DNA of 64,000 nucleotides from Myxococcales bacterium (GCA_016794365.1 JAEUKB010000085.1:145658-209657), one strand, 5' to 3'. Positions 27,530 through 37,051 are shown, numbered from the stretch's first letter. Program-made: numbers and translations. The notes: a model not told the origin generated them from the sequence alone.

Positions 27530-28495
27530 CTACGCGTCGTGATCTTCGCCGCACAGCTTGAGCAGGAGCCCATCGAGCTGATCGAGCGACAGGTACTGCA
27601 CTTCAATGACGCCGCTCTGCGCGGTCTTCTGACGCAGGGATACTCGGGTTCCGAGCGCTCGCTGAAGCCGCTCTTCCACCGCGCGAACCGATGACGAAGC
27701 CTTGGCTTCTTCCTTCTGCGGCTTGTCTTTGGCTTGCGGCTTCTGGGCCCGTCGGACCAGATCCTCGGTCTGGCGCACCGACAGCGCCTTTTTGATCACT
27801 TGATCGGCGTTTTCCTCGATGACGTGGGGATCTTCCAGCCCGAGCAGCGCCCGTGCGTGCCCCATCGCCAGCTGTCCAGTCGCCACTTGATCGCGGACTT
27901 TGCCAGGTAGCTTCAGCAGCCGCAGCGAGTTCGCCACCGTCGCACGCTCACGACCGACGCGCCGGGACAGCTCTTCTTGGGTGTAGCCGAACTCGTCAGA
28001 CAGACGGCGATAGGCTTCCGCTTCTTCGATCGGGTTCAGATCTTCGCGCTGAAGGTTTTCGACGAGCGCCAGCTCAAACGCCTGCGCTGCGCTGACATCT
28101 TTGACCACCACCGGAACGTCTTTGAGCCCGGCTTTTTGGGACGCACGCCAGCGACGCTCACCGGCAATCAGGACGAAGCTGCCTTCGCCGAGCTTGTCCT
28201 CGGGCGTCCGCATCCGCACAACCAGCGGCTGGACCAGACCTTGGGCGCGAATGGATGCCGCCAGCTCTTCCAGGCGCTGCTCGTCGAAGCGCTGCCGAGG
28301 ATTGTCCACCGATGGCGCAATCTCTTCGATCGGACAGAAGAAGAAGTCCCGGCGAGCGACCTGCGGCTTGGCCAAGACAGACGGGCTTGACGCGGCGGCT
28401 ACATCCTCGACACCAACGGGTGCCTGGTGAACAGCGGCGGGAAGGTTCGGAATCAGCGCGCCCAGACCTCGGCCCAGTGCTTTGCGCTTGTCCAT
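27530..28495 (-). CDS. parB: Chromosome partitioning protein ParB
   Basis: 321 residues: MDKRKALGRGLGALIPNL head, a linker, then the ParB/Spo0J domain with the CTPase-box ERRWRASQKAGLKDVPVVV and LALVENLQREDLNPIEEAEAYRRL, followed by an HTH (YTQEELSRRVGRERATVANSLRLLKL) and a C-terminal dimerisation region. ParB clamps slide from parS sites to organise the origin region. Its ATG directly follows the parA stop. I saw no TGTTTCACGTGAAACA parS site in the window. Confidence 0.95.
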   Translation of the reverse strand: MDKRKALGRGLGALIPNLPAAVHQAPVGVEDVAAASSPSVLAKPQVARRDFFFCPIEEIAPSVDNPRQRFDEQRLEELAASIRAQGLVQPLVVRMRTPEDKLGEGSFVLIAGERRWRASQKAGLKDVPVVVKDVSAAQAFELALVENLQREDLNPIEEAEAYRRLSDEFGYTQEELSRRVGRERATVANSLRLLKLPGKVRDQVATGQLAMGHARALLGLEDPHVIEENADQVIKKALSVRQTEDLVRRAQKPQAKDKPQKEEAKASSSVRAVEERLQRALGTRVSLRQKTAQSGVIEVQYLSLDQLDGLLLKLCGEDHDA

Positions 28496-29305
28496 TTACG
28501 GCGCTCCTTGGACGCTCGGCTGCGACGAAGCGGACAGCGCGGCGTGCTTGTGCGAAAGGACTTCTTTGGCGAGCTGACCGTAGGCATACGAGCCTCGCGA
28601 CGCCGGGTCATACTTCAAAATCGGCAGTCCGTGAGACGGCGCTTCCGACAGACGAATGTTGCGCGGCACCAGCGTCTTGTAGACCTTGGGACCGAAGTGG
28701 CCACGGACCTCGCTTTCGACCTGCTGCATCAGGCTCGTGCGGGTATCGACCATCGTCAGCAAGATGCCTTCCAGTTCCAGGTTCGGGTTCCACACCGCGC
28801 GCACCTTATCGAGCGTCGAGAGCAGATACGACAGACCTTCGAGTGCAAAGTATTCGCACTGCATCGGCACGAGCACACCATCAGCCGCCACCAGCGCGTT
28901 CAGCGTCAGCAGCCCAAGCGACGGTGGACAGTCGATCAAGATGTAGTCGTAGCGGGAACGAACCTCGGCCAAGGAGTCATGAAGCTGCCACTCGCGCCGC
29001 TCGGTGCCAACCAGCTCGACCTCGGCACCAGCCAAGTCAGCCGTCGAAGGCACCAGCCACAGCGTCGGAAGAACCGTAAGCTGGGTCAGCTCTCGCAGAG
29101 ACACCTTGTCGATGAGACAGTGATAGACGCCCTGCTCGACAGAGCCGCGTACAAAGCCCAGCCCCGAGGTGGCGTTGCCCTGTGGGTCGAAGTCCACGAC
29201 CAAGACCTTCTCGCCCTCTTCGGCAAGAGCGGCAGCCAAGTTCACGGTGGTGGTGGTCTTGCCCACTCCACCTTTTTGGTTGGCAACTGCGATGACGCGA
29301 CCCAT
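28496..29305 (-). CDS. parA: Chromosome partitioning ATPase ParA
   Basis: Start set at the ATG at 29305, because MGRVIAVANQKGGVGKTTTT begins the conserved deviant Walker box; the frame runs on to 29455 but the extra 50 residues are unlike the family. Motifs: NQKGGVGKTTTTVNLA, VDFDPQGNATSGLG and later IDCPPSLGLLTLNAL. A ribosome-site-like AAGAGAG lies about 10 bp upstream. The product forms ATP-dependent nucleoid-bound gradients that move ParB-parS complexes. It is followed immediately by parB, the standard order near replication origins. Confidence 0.95.
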   Translation of the reverse strand: MGRVIAVANQKGGVGKTTTTVNLAAALAEEGEKVLVVDFDPQGNATSGLGFVRGSVEQGVYHCLIDKVSLRELTQLTVLPTLWLVPSTADLAGAEVELVGTERREWQLHDSLAEVRSRYDYILIDCPPSLGLLTLNALVAADGVLVPMQCEYFALEGLSYLLSTLDKVRAVWNPNLELEGILLTMVDTRTSLMQQVESEVRGHFGPKVYKTLVPRNIRLSEAPSHGLPILKYDPASRGSYAYGQLAKEVLSHKHAALSASSQPSVQGAP

Positions 29306-29441
29306 GGATTCGACTCTCTTATGGCCTGTAGAAGCGGTTAGACAAAAGCGGGCCACAAGATAGCGACGAGCCGCCGCGCTTTCAAACAAATCGCCCGAGA
29401 TAAATTTGACCCGTCGGAAAAGCGGAAATACCAGAAGGCTT

Positions 29442-29639
29442 ATGCGACTTGCCAAGCTTGCGGCCCGTCCTCACCATCCGGCAGCCAGCGTTGATGCAGA
29501 AATCGACGCGATGCTCGATGCACTGTTTGCCACCGAGCTTCAGCCGACCTGGCAGACCCAGGCGGAAGCGACGGAACCAAGCGACGACGCAGCGGTTACG
29601 TCGGCAGCTTATGATGCTGATACTGCTCGCGCAGCTTGA
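29442..29639 (+). CDS. Possible small acidic protein
   Basis: 65 residues (MRLAKLAARPHHPAASVDAE to TSAAYDADTARAA) divergent from parA. An AGAAGG ribosome-site-like stretch lies three bases before the ATG, which is closer than usual. The C-terminal half is acidic and looks protein-like, but it overlaps the 3' end of the acyl-CoA ligase gene by 44 bp tail to tail. No family is recognised. It could equally be non-coding sequence in the parA promoter region. Confidence 0.3.
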   Translation: MRLAKLAARPHHPAASVDAEIDAMLDALFATELQPTWQTQAEATEPSDDAAVTSAAYDADTARAA

Positions 29640-31227
29640 GCTTGTTGAGCTTGCCCGTCGCGGTATGCGGTAGCTCGCTGACAAACAGGATGTCGTCGGG
29701 CAGCCACCACTTCGCGACCTTGCTCGCGAGCACCGACTGAAGCTCATCGCGCGTCACCGACTGACCGGGCTTACAGATCACGAGCATCAGCGGTCGCTCT
29801 TGCCAGGTCGGATGCGCGACGCCGATGACGGCTGCTTCTTGAACCGCCGGGTGAACGAGCGCTGCGTTTTCCAGATCGATGGACGAGATCCACTCGCCGC
29901 CGCTCTTGATGACATCTTTGGCGCGGTCGGTGATCTGCATGTAGCCGCTTGGGTCGATGGTCGCGACATCGCCGGTCGAAAACCAGCCGTCGTCATCGAC
30001 GATGGATCCGCCTTCGCTGCGGAAGTAGCTCTTCGCAATCCACGGACCGCGTACTTTGACGGTGCCAAACGCTTTGCCGTCGTGGGGGAGTGCCTGACCG
30101 TTGTCATCGACGATCTTGAGCTCGACGCCCCACATCACGCGGCCTTGCTTGACCTTGAGATCGAGCTTTTCGTCGGAGCTGAGCGTGTTCCAGTGGCGTG
30201 GACGCTGCGATGCGGTGCCGACGGGGCTCATCTCGGTCATGCCCCACAAGTGGATGACATCGACGGACAGCTCGCTCTCTAAGCGCGCAATCAGGGCACG
30301 AGCCGCCGCCGATCCACCAATCAACATGCGCCGAAGATGCTTGGGCTTGGACTCGGGATGCTTGTCGAGATACGCCAAAAGGCCCAGCCACACCGTCGGA
30401 ACACCGAGCGACAAGGTACAGGACTCGCTGTTGAGCAGCTCACAGACCGATGCTCCGTCGAGCGCCGCGCCCGGAAACACCACCTTCGCGCCAGCCATCG
30501 CCGCCGAGTACGGAACGCCCCAGCCGCTCGCGTGGAACATCGGCACAATCAGCAGAACGCTCTCTTGGCACGACAGCCCAAGCACGTCTTTCATACAGGA
30601 CGCGAGCGCATGCAGCACCGTCGAGCGATGGCTATACAGCACGCCCTTGGGATTTCCGGTCGTCCCCGACGTGTAGCACAGCGCCGCCGCCGTGTTTTCG
30701 TCGAGCACCGGCCAGACATAGTCATCGCGCTGCCCCGATAAAAGCGCTTCATACGAGCGAACGTACGGATGGCTCTTTTGCACCGCTGCCGTCGCGGCTT
30801 CATCCGCCAGCACCACAAAGTGTTTCACCGTCGGAAGTTCCGGCTTTAGCTTTTCGACGAGCGGCGCAAACGCGGTGTCGTAAAACAGCAGCGTGTCTTC
30901 GGCGTGGTTGATGATGTAGGTCAGCTGCTCGGGAAACAGCCGAGGATTGACGGTATGCAGCACCGCCCCGATGCCTGACACGGCGTAATACAGCTCGAGG
31001 TGGCGATGCGAGTTCCAAGCCAGCGTCGCGACGCGATCTCCGGGCTTTACACCGAGCGCAATCAGCGCGCTGGCGAGCTGTCGCGCGCGCTTGTGGGTGG
31101 AACGCCACGTTCCTCGGTGCATGCCGTCGGCACAGCGAGAGACGATCTCTGTCTCGCCATGAATCTGGTCGGCGTATTCGATCAGGGAAGAAACAAGGAG
31201 CGGACGGTCTTGCATCAGGCCGAACAT
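29596..31227 (-). CDS. AMP-forming fatty acyl-CoA ligase
   Basis: 543 residues with the ANL adenylation motifs: LCYTSGTTGNPKGVLYSHRS (about 185), LWGMTEMSPVGT (about 330), WFSTGDVATIDPSGYMQI (about 410), DRAKDVIKSGGEWIS (about 430) and a C-terminal TATGKLNKLKLRE with the catalytic Lys. The KSGGEW form and overall length point to medium or long-chain acyl-CoA ligases of the AlkK/FadD type. It activates fatty acids for beta-oxidation or lipid remodelling. It stands at the end of a leftward group after AsmA. Confidence 0.9.
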   Translation of the reverse strand: MFGLMQDRPLLVSSLIEYADQIHGETEIVSRCADGMHRGTWRSTHKRARQLASALIALGVKPGDRVATLAWNSHRHLELYYAVSGIGAVLHTVNPRLFPEQLTYIINHAEDTLLFYDTAFAPLVEKLKPELPTVKHFVVLADEAATAAVQKSHPYVRSYEALLSGQRDDYVWPVLDENTAAALCYTSGTTGNPKGVLYSHRSTVLHALASCMKDVLGLSCQESVLLIVPMFHASGWGVPYSAAMAGAKVVFPGAALDGASVCELLNSESCTLSLGVPTVWLGLLAYLDKHPESKPKHLRRMLIGGSAAARALIARLESELSVDVIHLWGMTEMSPVGTASQRPRHWNTLSSDEKLDLKVKQGRVMWGVELKIVDDNGQALPHDGKAFGTVKVRGPWIAKSYFRSEGGSIVDDDGWFSTGDVATIDPSGYMQITDRAKDVIKSGGEWISSIDLENAALVHPAVQEAAVIGVAHPTWQERPLMLVICKPGQSVTRDELQSVLASKVAKWWLPDDILFVSELPHTATGKLNKLKLREQYQHHKLPT

Positions 31228-31266
31228 GGTCTGTCCTCCGGGATCTGCGAGTCGCAGATCTCCAGA

Positions 31267-34200
31267 TTAGCGACCAAACAGACCGGGAAGTCCACCCTTC
31301 TGCTGAAGTCGCTTTTGCGCGTCTTGAAGCTGCTGCTGGACGTTGTTCTGCGGTGCGGGCTGACCTGCTGCGGGCGGATTGTTCGTCGGCAGGCTCGTCG
31401 GCAGGTTCGCGGGCAAGCTCGTCGGCAGGTTCGCGGGCAGACTCGGCAGGCCACCTTGACCCGACGGACCGCTCGCACCGCCCTTGCCGGACAGCACGTT
31501 CCCGAGCGCACCACCGAGCTGACCACCGACTGGACCGCCGACTTTACCAAGCAGCTCTTGGCCTTTGCCTTTGGCGATCGCCGTGGCCAGCGCCGCGACG
31601 GTCTTGACCGGATCGGCCAGCTGGAACTCGGGCTTAGAAAACGAGCCCAAGATCTTGATCGCGACCGGCACGGGCACCGCCGGAACGATCTTCCCCGCCG
31701 TAAGCTGCGAGACGAGCCCCGGTTGAAGCTGCAAATCACCCAGCAAATCCAAGGTCTTGTCAAGGCCAATCGATCCGTTGAGCGCGATCAGGCCTTCGTC
31801 ACTGGTGAAGCGAATCGGTGAGTTTGCGTGCAGCCGACCGTCGCTGATCCGCAGCTGCGCCGTCAGGTTGCGCATCGCCAGCTCTCGATCGAGCACGTTG
31901 GCATTGCCGACCCCGACGCGCTGCAAGATCGGTCCAATCACCTGCGAGCCCAGCTTCGCCGTCATCAACTTTCCGTCGGTGAGCCCCATGTTGAGCTGAC
32001 CAATCAGACGCGGCGCAATGTCTTCCCAGCGCAGTCCCTGACCGTCGGCCGACAGATCCATCGAGCCTTGCCCTTGCAGCTTCTTGGCCAGATCGCCCGA
32101 CTGGAACGACAGCACGTTCTGCACGTTGACCTTGTCGAACTTGGCCTTGATCGCGAAGCGAGGCCGACTCGGCGCAAAGTCGAAGCTCGTACCCGTCAGC
32201 GACACCGCACCGCCGAGCGCCTGCATCGTCAGCGCCTTGAGCTGGAGCTTGCCGCCCGCGAGCGTCATCTCCAGCAGGAAGTCGCGCATCGTCTGATTCT
32301 TCAGCTTGCCCGCCGCGACCTTGATTCGTCCGTCGGCTTCCAGCGTCTTGAAGATCGAGGGAACCTGCACTTCTTTGCTCGGCGCTGGGTCGTCGTCTTC
32401 TTCCGATCCGCCCTTGTCCCCGAGGATCTTGTCGAGATCCAGGTAGTCCGCCGTAAAGTCGAAGCTGGCCTTGCGCGGCGTATCCAGTCCCGTCACGCTC
32501 GCTCCCCCGAGCACCGTTCCGCCCGCGACCTGCATCTTGAACTGGTCCAGCTTGGCACGCACCGATCCGAGCTGCTCGGGATTGCCCGTTGCGCTCAGCG
32601 CCAGCGTCAGCTTGCTTTCAAACAGCGCACCGCCTGCACCTTCTCGCAGCGACGGAACCACCTTGGCGAGCTTGGCCAGATCCAGCTCAACCAGCGGGAT
32701 CTTCATGTCCAGATACTTTTTCGCCATGTCGGCGCTGCCCACCAGCTTGACCAGACCGCCGGGTAGCTCAAGCTGCGCGTTCTTGATCGTCACCAGCTGC
32801 GGGGTCTTGCTCGCCGACAGCGCCAGCCGCATCGGAACGCCGCGATCTTTGTCCACGCTGCCCGAGACATGCAGCGCCGCCGGGGTCAGATCCAAGTTGG
32901 CATCCACCGACGACTGCGACGGAGACTGCTTCACTTCCGCCGACAGCTCGGCACTGCCCGACAGATCGAGCCCATCTTGCTCGAAGTCAGCGTTCTGCAT
33001 CTTCACCTTGGCGTGCGCCGAGAACTGATCGCCTTTGCCCGATACTCCGCCGCTGATGCGAAGATCTCCGTCGATCGTTGGGCCTTTCTTCTTCTTTTTG
33101 CCCGAGCCGCCCGCAAGTCCCTCGCTCACCGACGGAAGAAGTCGCAGCAGCTTGTCCAAATCGACGGTGCCACTATCGAGCGTCAGATCGAAGTCTTTGC
33201 CGCTGCGCAGCTCGCCGTGCAACAGCAGCGACAGCGGACCAAGCACCAGACCGAACCGATCGATGCGAAAGCCGGGATTTTTGACGACGCCCGCAAGTCC
33301 CAGCGTCAGCGGCATCCCCGCAGGCTTGAGCAGCGACGGTGTCGCAATGTTCGACTCGGTCATATCAAACTGCACCTTCACGTCTGCCGCCGTCGGAGTT
33401 CCCGATGCTGAGCCGACCAGCGACAGTGGACCGCTGAGGTTGGTCTTTTCCGGAATCGAGGTCTTCGGCAACAGCGCCAGCAGCCGCTCCAGCTTCAGCC
33501 CTCGCGACGCCACGTTCAGCGCATGAACCGCCGGACTCTTCCACAAGTTGCGCAGATCTGCCGTCGCTGTCACGCTCATGTCCGCCACATCGAGCCGCGC
33601 CCGATCGACCTTCACGTCGCCCGCCAGCATGCTCAGATCCAGGTTCAGGCTGACCATCACATCCGTCGGTGTTCCCTTCGACAGGCTGTACAGACGCGCT
33701 GGCACACCTTGCTGACGAAGCAAAAGCCCACGCAGACCGGCTTTGGCTGCGATCTGGAACTTGGCACTCGCTTCCGGCGACACGATGCTCAGATCCGCCT
33801 CGACGAGCGCACGCTCAATCGTGGTTCCCGTCGCAGCAGGCAAAAACGCGAGCAGCGGATCGATCTGAAGCGGCTTGAGCTGAAGCTCCAGCTTGCGCAG
33901 CACCGTCCACGGCTCGTCGAGCTTGAGATCACGCGGCAGCGGTCCCACCACCATCCCGAGGTGAAAGTTCGGCGCCATCGTCAAGATCGCCATGTCCAGC
34001 GACAGCGTCGTCGGTCCAAAGAGCTGTCCGTCGGTAATCGCCAGCTCGATCGCGGCAATCTTCAGCGGCGGCACCGCTTTGGGGCCCGACAGATCGTGAA
34101 ACAGCACTTCTGACTGCTTCAGCGCGGCTCGCTCGACGAGGATTCCCGCCATCTGATCGATCTGCGCCTGCGTGAGCGGCTTGTCGTCCTTCGGCTGCGT

Positions 34201-34683
34201 CGCAAGCTGATCGAGCACATCTTCATACGACAGCCGCCCGCCCGAGAGCCGTGCAACCTGAACTTTTCCGTCGCTGATCTCGACTTTGGAAACCACGATC
34301 CGACGACCAAAAGAAAGCAGCGCTGGAAAGACTTTGACCTCGGCCTCGATGCTGCCGATCTGCGCCAGCGGCTCGGCCAAAAGCCCGGTCTTTCCCGGCT
34401 GACCCAGCACCTTCACGTCGGCAATCTTGAGTCGCAGCTTCGGAAGCAGCTTCAGGCTTACGGTGCCGATGGTCACTTCGCGACCGATCTTCTTTTGTAC
34501 GTCGGGCAGCGCCGCGACCACTTGCTTGCGAACGATCGAGCCCAGATCGACCACAAAGCCAACGATCAGCACCGTCAGCAGCAGCGTCAGAAACAGTCCG
34601 CCAACTGAAAACGCCACGATCTTGAGCACGCTACGCGGCGGCTTTGACTGAGCGATCTGGGACTGAGCAGTGTCCTGCGACAT
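31267..34683 (-). CDS. AsmA-family outer-membrane biogenesis protein
   Basis: 1138 residues. One N-terminal membrane segment (IVAFSVGGLFLTLLLTVLIVG) is followed by an extended repeat of beta-taco-like units. The pattern LPKLRLKIADVKVLGQPG and later GSMDLSADGQGLRWEDI near the end are typical of AsmA proteins that bridge the periplasm and affect lipid transport to the outer membrane. The C-terminal 100 residues are LPANLPTSLP repeats and Gln-rich sequence, beyond the family's usual end. Start at ATG 34683. It is the first gene of a pair with the acyl-CoA ligase, consistent with a lipid-homeostasis theme. Confidence 0.85.
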   Translation of the reverse strand: MSQDTAQSQIAQSKPPRSVLKIVAFSVGGLFLTLLLTVLIVGFVVDLGSIVRKQVVAALPDVQKKIGREVTIGTVSLKLLPKLRLKIADVKVLGQPGKTGLLAEPLAQIGSIEAEVKVFPALLSFGRRIVVSKVEISDGKVQVARLSGGRLSYEDVLDQLATQPKDDKPLTQAQIDQMAGILVERAALKQSEVLFHDLSGPKAVPPLKIAAIELAITDGQLFGPTTLSLDMAILTMAPNFHLGMVVGPLPRDLKLDEPWTVLRKLELQLKPLQIDPLLAFLPAATGTTIERALVEADLSIVSPEASAKFQIAAKAGLRGLLLRQQGVPARLYSLSKGTPTDVMVSLNLDLSMLAGDVKVDRARLDVADMSVTATADLRNLWKSPAVHALNVASRGLKLERLLALLPKTSIPEKTNLSGPLSLVGSASGTPTAADVKVQFDMTESNIATPSLLKPAGMPLTLGLAGVVKNPGFRIDRFGLVLGPLSLLLHGELRSGKDFDLTLDSGTVDLDKLLRLLPSVSEGLAGGSGKKKKKGPTIDGDLRISGGVSGKGDQFSAHAKVKMQNADFEQDGLDLSGSAELSAEVKQSPSQSSVDANLDLTPAALHVSGSVDKDRGVPMRLALSASKTPQLVTIKNAQLELPGGLVKLVGSADMAKKYLDMKIPLVELDLAKLAKVVPSLREGAGGALFESKLTLALSATGNPEQLGSVRAKLDQFKMQVAGGTVLGGASVTGLDTPRKASFDFTADYLDLDKILGDKGGSEEDDDPAPSKEVQVPSIFKTLEADGRIKVAAGKLKNQTMRDFLLEMTLAGGKLQLKALTMQALGGAVSLTGTSFDFAPSRPRFAIKAKFDKVNVQNVLSFQSGDLAKKLQGQGSMDLSADGQGLRWEDIAPRLIGQLNMGLTDGKLMTAKLGSQVIGPILQRVGVGNANVLDRELAMRNLTAQLRISDGRLHANSPIRFTSDEGLIALNGSIGLDKTLDLLGDLQLQPGLVSQLTAGKIVPAVPVPVAIKILGSFSKPEFQLADPVKTVAALATAIAKGKGQELLGKVGGPVGGQLGGALGNVLSGKGGASGPSGQGGLPSLPANLPTSLPANLPTSLPTNNPPAAGQPAPQNNVQQQLQDAQKRLQQKGGLPGLFGR

Positions 34684-34754
34684 GACCTTCGTACTCCTTG
34701 TGAAAAACAGCGGGTGGACGCAGACGCGCCACCGGAAGGCAACCGTGCGTCGCG

Positions 34755-35471
34755 CTAGTCGTTGACGACGAGATCGACCTTTTGGCCTTTTGCAACCTTT
34801 GTACCAGCAGCCGGGCTCTGCCGAAGTACCGCACCGTCGGCGGCGTTGTCATCGGTGCCCTTCCGTACGTCGCCGAGCGCAAGACCAAGCTGCTCCAGCG
34901 CTTGCCGCGCACTGCCCAGACTACGACCACGCAGCGACGGAACATCGACCTGATCTTGGGCCTTGGAAACCACCAGGCTGACCGGCTCGCTCTTGCGCAG
35001 CTTTTCGCCCGCCGCAGGCCGCGTCGAGATCACCTGTCCCGGAGGAATCGTCGCGGAGATCTCTTCTGTCACCGATCCCAGCCGCAGACCCGCGACCTGA
35101 AGCTGCTGTTCCGCAGCCGTTACAACTTGTCCGACCAGTGCCGGAACGGTCGCAAGCTGGGGCGGAATTGCAACGTAGGCGTGGACCTCACCTCCGTGCG
35201 TCAGCCGCGAGCCTTTGAGCGGTCGCTGCTCGAACAGCGTGCCCGTCTGCACCTTGTCTCCGTCGGGGATCTTTTCGCCTTCGAGCACCAGCAAGAGCCC
35301 GAGCGGCTCCGTGATGGCGCGCGCCTGATCCGTGGTCAGACCCGAGACCTGAGGAACCTCGACGGTCACAACCGGCAGCTTCGGCGTGACGTACATGTGC
35401 ATGACCACCACGGTGGTCGCGCTCATAACGATGCTTAGGAGGGCAGACGCGACAAATTGACCGACCGACAT
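34755..35471 (-). CDS. Membrane-anchored protein with three PASTA domains
   Basis: 238 residues. One N-terminal helix (FVASALLSIVMSATTVVVMHMY) is followed by three PASTA repeats of about 65 residues at about 40-103, 108-170 and 174-238, each with VPxLxGxxxxxAxxxLxxxGL and an ending such as ISTRPAAGEKLRKSEPVSLVVS. No kinase domain is attached. PASTA repeats bind uncrosslinked peptidoglycan in kinases and PBPs, so this protein may sense or tether cell wall in the periplasm. It lies upstream of AsmA on the same strand. Confidence 0.9.
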   Translation of the reverse strand: MSVGQFVASALLSIVMSATTVVVMHMYVTPKLPVVTVEVPQVSGLTTDQARAITEPLGLLLVLEGEKIPDGDKVQTGTLFEQRPLKGSRLTHGGEVHAYVAIPPQLATVPALVGQVVTAAEQQLQVAGLRLGSVTEEISATIPPGQVISTRPAAGEKLRKSEPVSLVVSKAQDQVDVPSLRGRSLGSARQALEQLGLALGDVRKGTDDNAADGAVLRQSPAAGTKVAKGQKVDLVVND

Positions 35472-35667
35472 ACGCTCTAGGGTATCAAAAAAGCTTGCCG
35501 TTCCATCTTGAAGTCAGAAGCGCCCGTCTGGACTGGCTGGATCGGCGGACACAACAGCCACTTGGCCATCCCGCGCGCAAAAGCGAACAGCGAGCCCAAG
35601 CCGCGTGCAGTCAGCGAGCGCCAACAGCGCCCAAGCGAAAAAAAACGAAGCGAGGAAGAGGACGGAT

Positions 35668-35711
35668 GGAAAACGGGCGGAAAACGGGCGGAAAACGGAC
35701 GGAAAACGGAC
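35668..35711. repeat. Four tandem 11-bp repeats
   Basis: Four exact-phase copies of an 11-bp unit GGAAAACGGRC (two with GGGC, two with GGAC endings) in the 250-bp gap upstream of the PASTA gene and beyond the cytochrome gene's end. An 11-bp period places the units on the same helix face. No gene overlaps it convincingly. Possible role in local transcription or replication slippage; I cannot tell. Confidence 0.92.
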
Positions 35712-35729
35712 GACTCAGCGTAGCGCGAG

Positions 35730-36119
35730 CTACTGGGCCAGGCTGCGAACGTGCGCAACCAGCGCATTGACGACCTCGGTCTTTTCAGCCAGGTCCGGGT
35801 TCGGAGGCATCGCTGCGCTCTTGCCGACAGCCCCGCCGCCGTTCTTGATGATGTTCGCGATGTAGTCATCCTTGACGCTGCCCTGCCAAGCTTTGTCTTG
35901 GAAGTTGCGCGGCTTGGGGCTCAGACCCGCCGAGCCAGGACCGTCGCCAGCACCTTGCGCACCGTGACACACCGTACAGCGGCTGGAAAAGATCTCTGCC
36001 GCTTCCGCCTTGGCTGCGGGCGAAACCGGGGGAGCCGAGCTGCCACCGCTCTTATTACAGGCGGACACAGCGACGAGAGACACAAGAGCAAGACCCGCAA
36101 ACACGATTCGAGATGTCAT
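35730..36119 (-). CDS. Lipoprotein cytochrome c
   Basis: 129 residues from the ATG at 36119, which has an AGAGG ribosome site 8 bp upstream. A signal peptide with lipobox (LVSLVAVSAC) anchors it to a membrane. The haem motif CTVCH lies near residue 48, and AAMPPNP supplies the distal Met. It is a small soluble-domain class I cytochrome acting as an electron carrier in the periplasm. The gene lies 4 bp after the Rrf2 regulator stop on the same strand and is probably co-regulated by it. Confidence 0.9.
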   Translation of the reverse strand: MTSRIVFAGLALVSLVAVSACNKSGGSSAPPVSPAAKAEAAEIFSSRCTVCHGAQGAGDGPGSAGLSPKPRNFQDKAWQGSVKDDYIANIIKNGGGAVGKSAAMPPNPDLAEKTEVVNALVAHVRSLAQ

Positions 36120-36123
36120 GGTG

Positions 36124-36567
36124 TTACCTCTTTGGGTTTTCAAGGATCGGCGCGATCTTGGCTTCCTCGAACTGAGCAATGCTCTTGAGCGTGGTCCGTC
36201 GGAGAAACTCCGCGACTCGCTCGCGCTCCTCAGTCCAGAAACTGTGCGCCGGACAGTTGCGTTCTTCAGAACAGGCGACGGTGCCGAGCATACAGCGCTT
36301 TTGTACGATGGGATCGTCGAAGACCTCGCAGATCTCCAGTAGCGAGACTTGATCCGCCGGACGAGCCAGCGACACACCGCCACTGGTTCCCCGCTGGGTC
36401 GTCAAAAACCCCTTCCGCGCCAGCGTATGAACGATCTTGGCCAGATAGGCCGGTGGGATTCCTGTCGCTTTGGCAATGTCGCGCACAAACTGCGCACCGA
36501 GCTGCTGTTGATAGCGGCTCAAGTGTCCAAGCGCGGCAATCGCGTATCCCACCGTCTGACTCAGCAT
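36124..36567 (-). CDS. Rrf2-family transcriptional regulator with Cys triad
   Basis: The start at ATG 36567 (MLSQTVGYAIAALGHLSRY) fits the family; the frame runs to 36657 but the extra 30 residues are not Rrf2-like. The winged helix (GIPPAYLAKIVHTLARKGFL, then TQRGTSGGVSLARPADQVSLLEI) is clear. Three Cys, in RCMLGTVACSEERNCPAH, have a C-x6-C-x5-C spacing close to the Fe-S triad of NsrR and IscR. It precedes the cytochrome gene by 4 bp, implying redox- or NO-responsive control of that electron carrier. Confidence 0.87.
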   Translation of the reverse strand: MLSQTVGYAIAALGHLSRYQQQLGAQFVRDIAKATGIPPAYLAKIVHTLARKGFLTTQRGTSGGVSLARPADQVSLLEICEVFDDPIVQKRCMLGTVACSEERNCPAHSFWTEERERVAEFLRRTTLKSIAQFEEAKIAPILENPKR

Positions 36568-36577
36568 GTCTAGGCTG

Positions 36578-36611
36578 ATTACGCGACCAAAAGACCAAGA
36601 TGTCAATTGAC
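36578..36611 (-). promoter_or_regulatory. Candidate Rrf2 promoter with overlapping palindrome
   Basis: On the minus strand TTGACA (36606-36601) is separated by 17 bp from CGTAAT (36583-36578), ten bases before the Rrf2 ATG. The perfect 10-bp palindrome GTCAATTGAC (36602-36611) overlaps the -35 box. A looser ACTTG-N16-CAAGT repeat lies just upstream. This arrangement suits autorepression by the Rrf2 protein. Confidence 0.45.
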
Positions 36612-36837
36612 TTGTTTGTCTTTTGATAACCAAGTCGTGTTGTCGCATGACTGACAATCACTTCGATGCCAGCCATCGCGCAAGCAGCGGCACATTCCGA
36701 TGCGACCGATCGTCGCAGCCAGCACCTGGCTCATGAAGCGGTGGAGACGCGCAGCGAATCCATCACTTGCGCAGGGCTAGATGAGGACCAACGCCCTCCG
36801 GCCAACTTGGTCTGCCCCCCGAATGAACAGACCAATC

Positions 36838-36881
36838 AGGGTGAGTGAAGGGGCTTGAACCCTCGACGACCGGAGTCACAG
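36838..36881. repeat. Left attachment site (attL), copy of tRNA-His 3' half
   Basis: 44 bp identical to 49688-49731. It contains the tRNA-His sequence from the anticodon loop through the T-arm to the discriminator base, but the 5' half of the tRNA is missing here and sequence diverges sharply after base 36881. It marks the chromosomal end displaced when the element integrated. Confidence 0.95.
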
Positions 36882-37051
36882 ATCGCAAGGAAGGCCCCAA
36901 ATGGCAACCGCTACCGACGAAAAAGCGTTTTTTACAACATTGACCTCGACATGGTCGTGTGCGGAGCAGGCCGCAGCTGGGCATGGTCCGAAAGTAGACA
37001 TGCGGTACGCCCCCCACTGATGGTCTGACTGTCAGGCGTGCATGCACCTGT

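Noticed and set aside
27530..29455. Possible parS site near parAB
   Set aside because: No TGTTTCACGTGAAACA-like 16-mer was found around parAB; CACGTGAGG at 20970 belongs to the palindromic repeat.
36666..36848. 60-codon frame across the left attachment site
   Set aside because: Overlaps the tRNA-derived repeat and lacks a ribosome site and any protein-like pattern.
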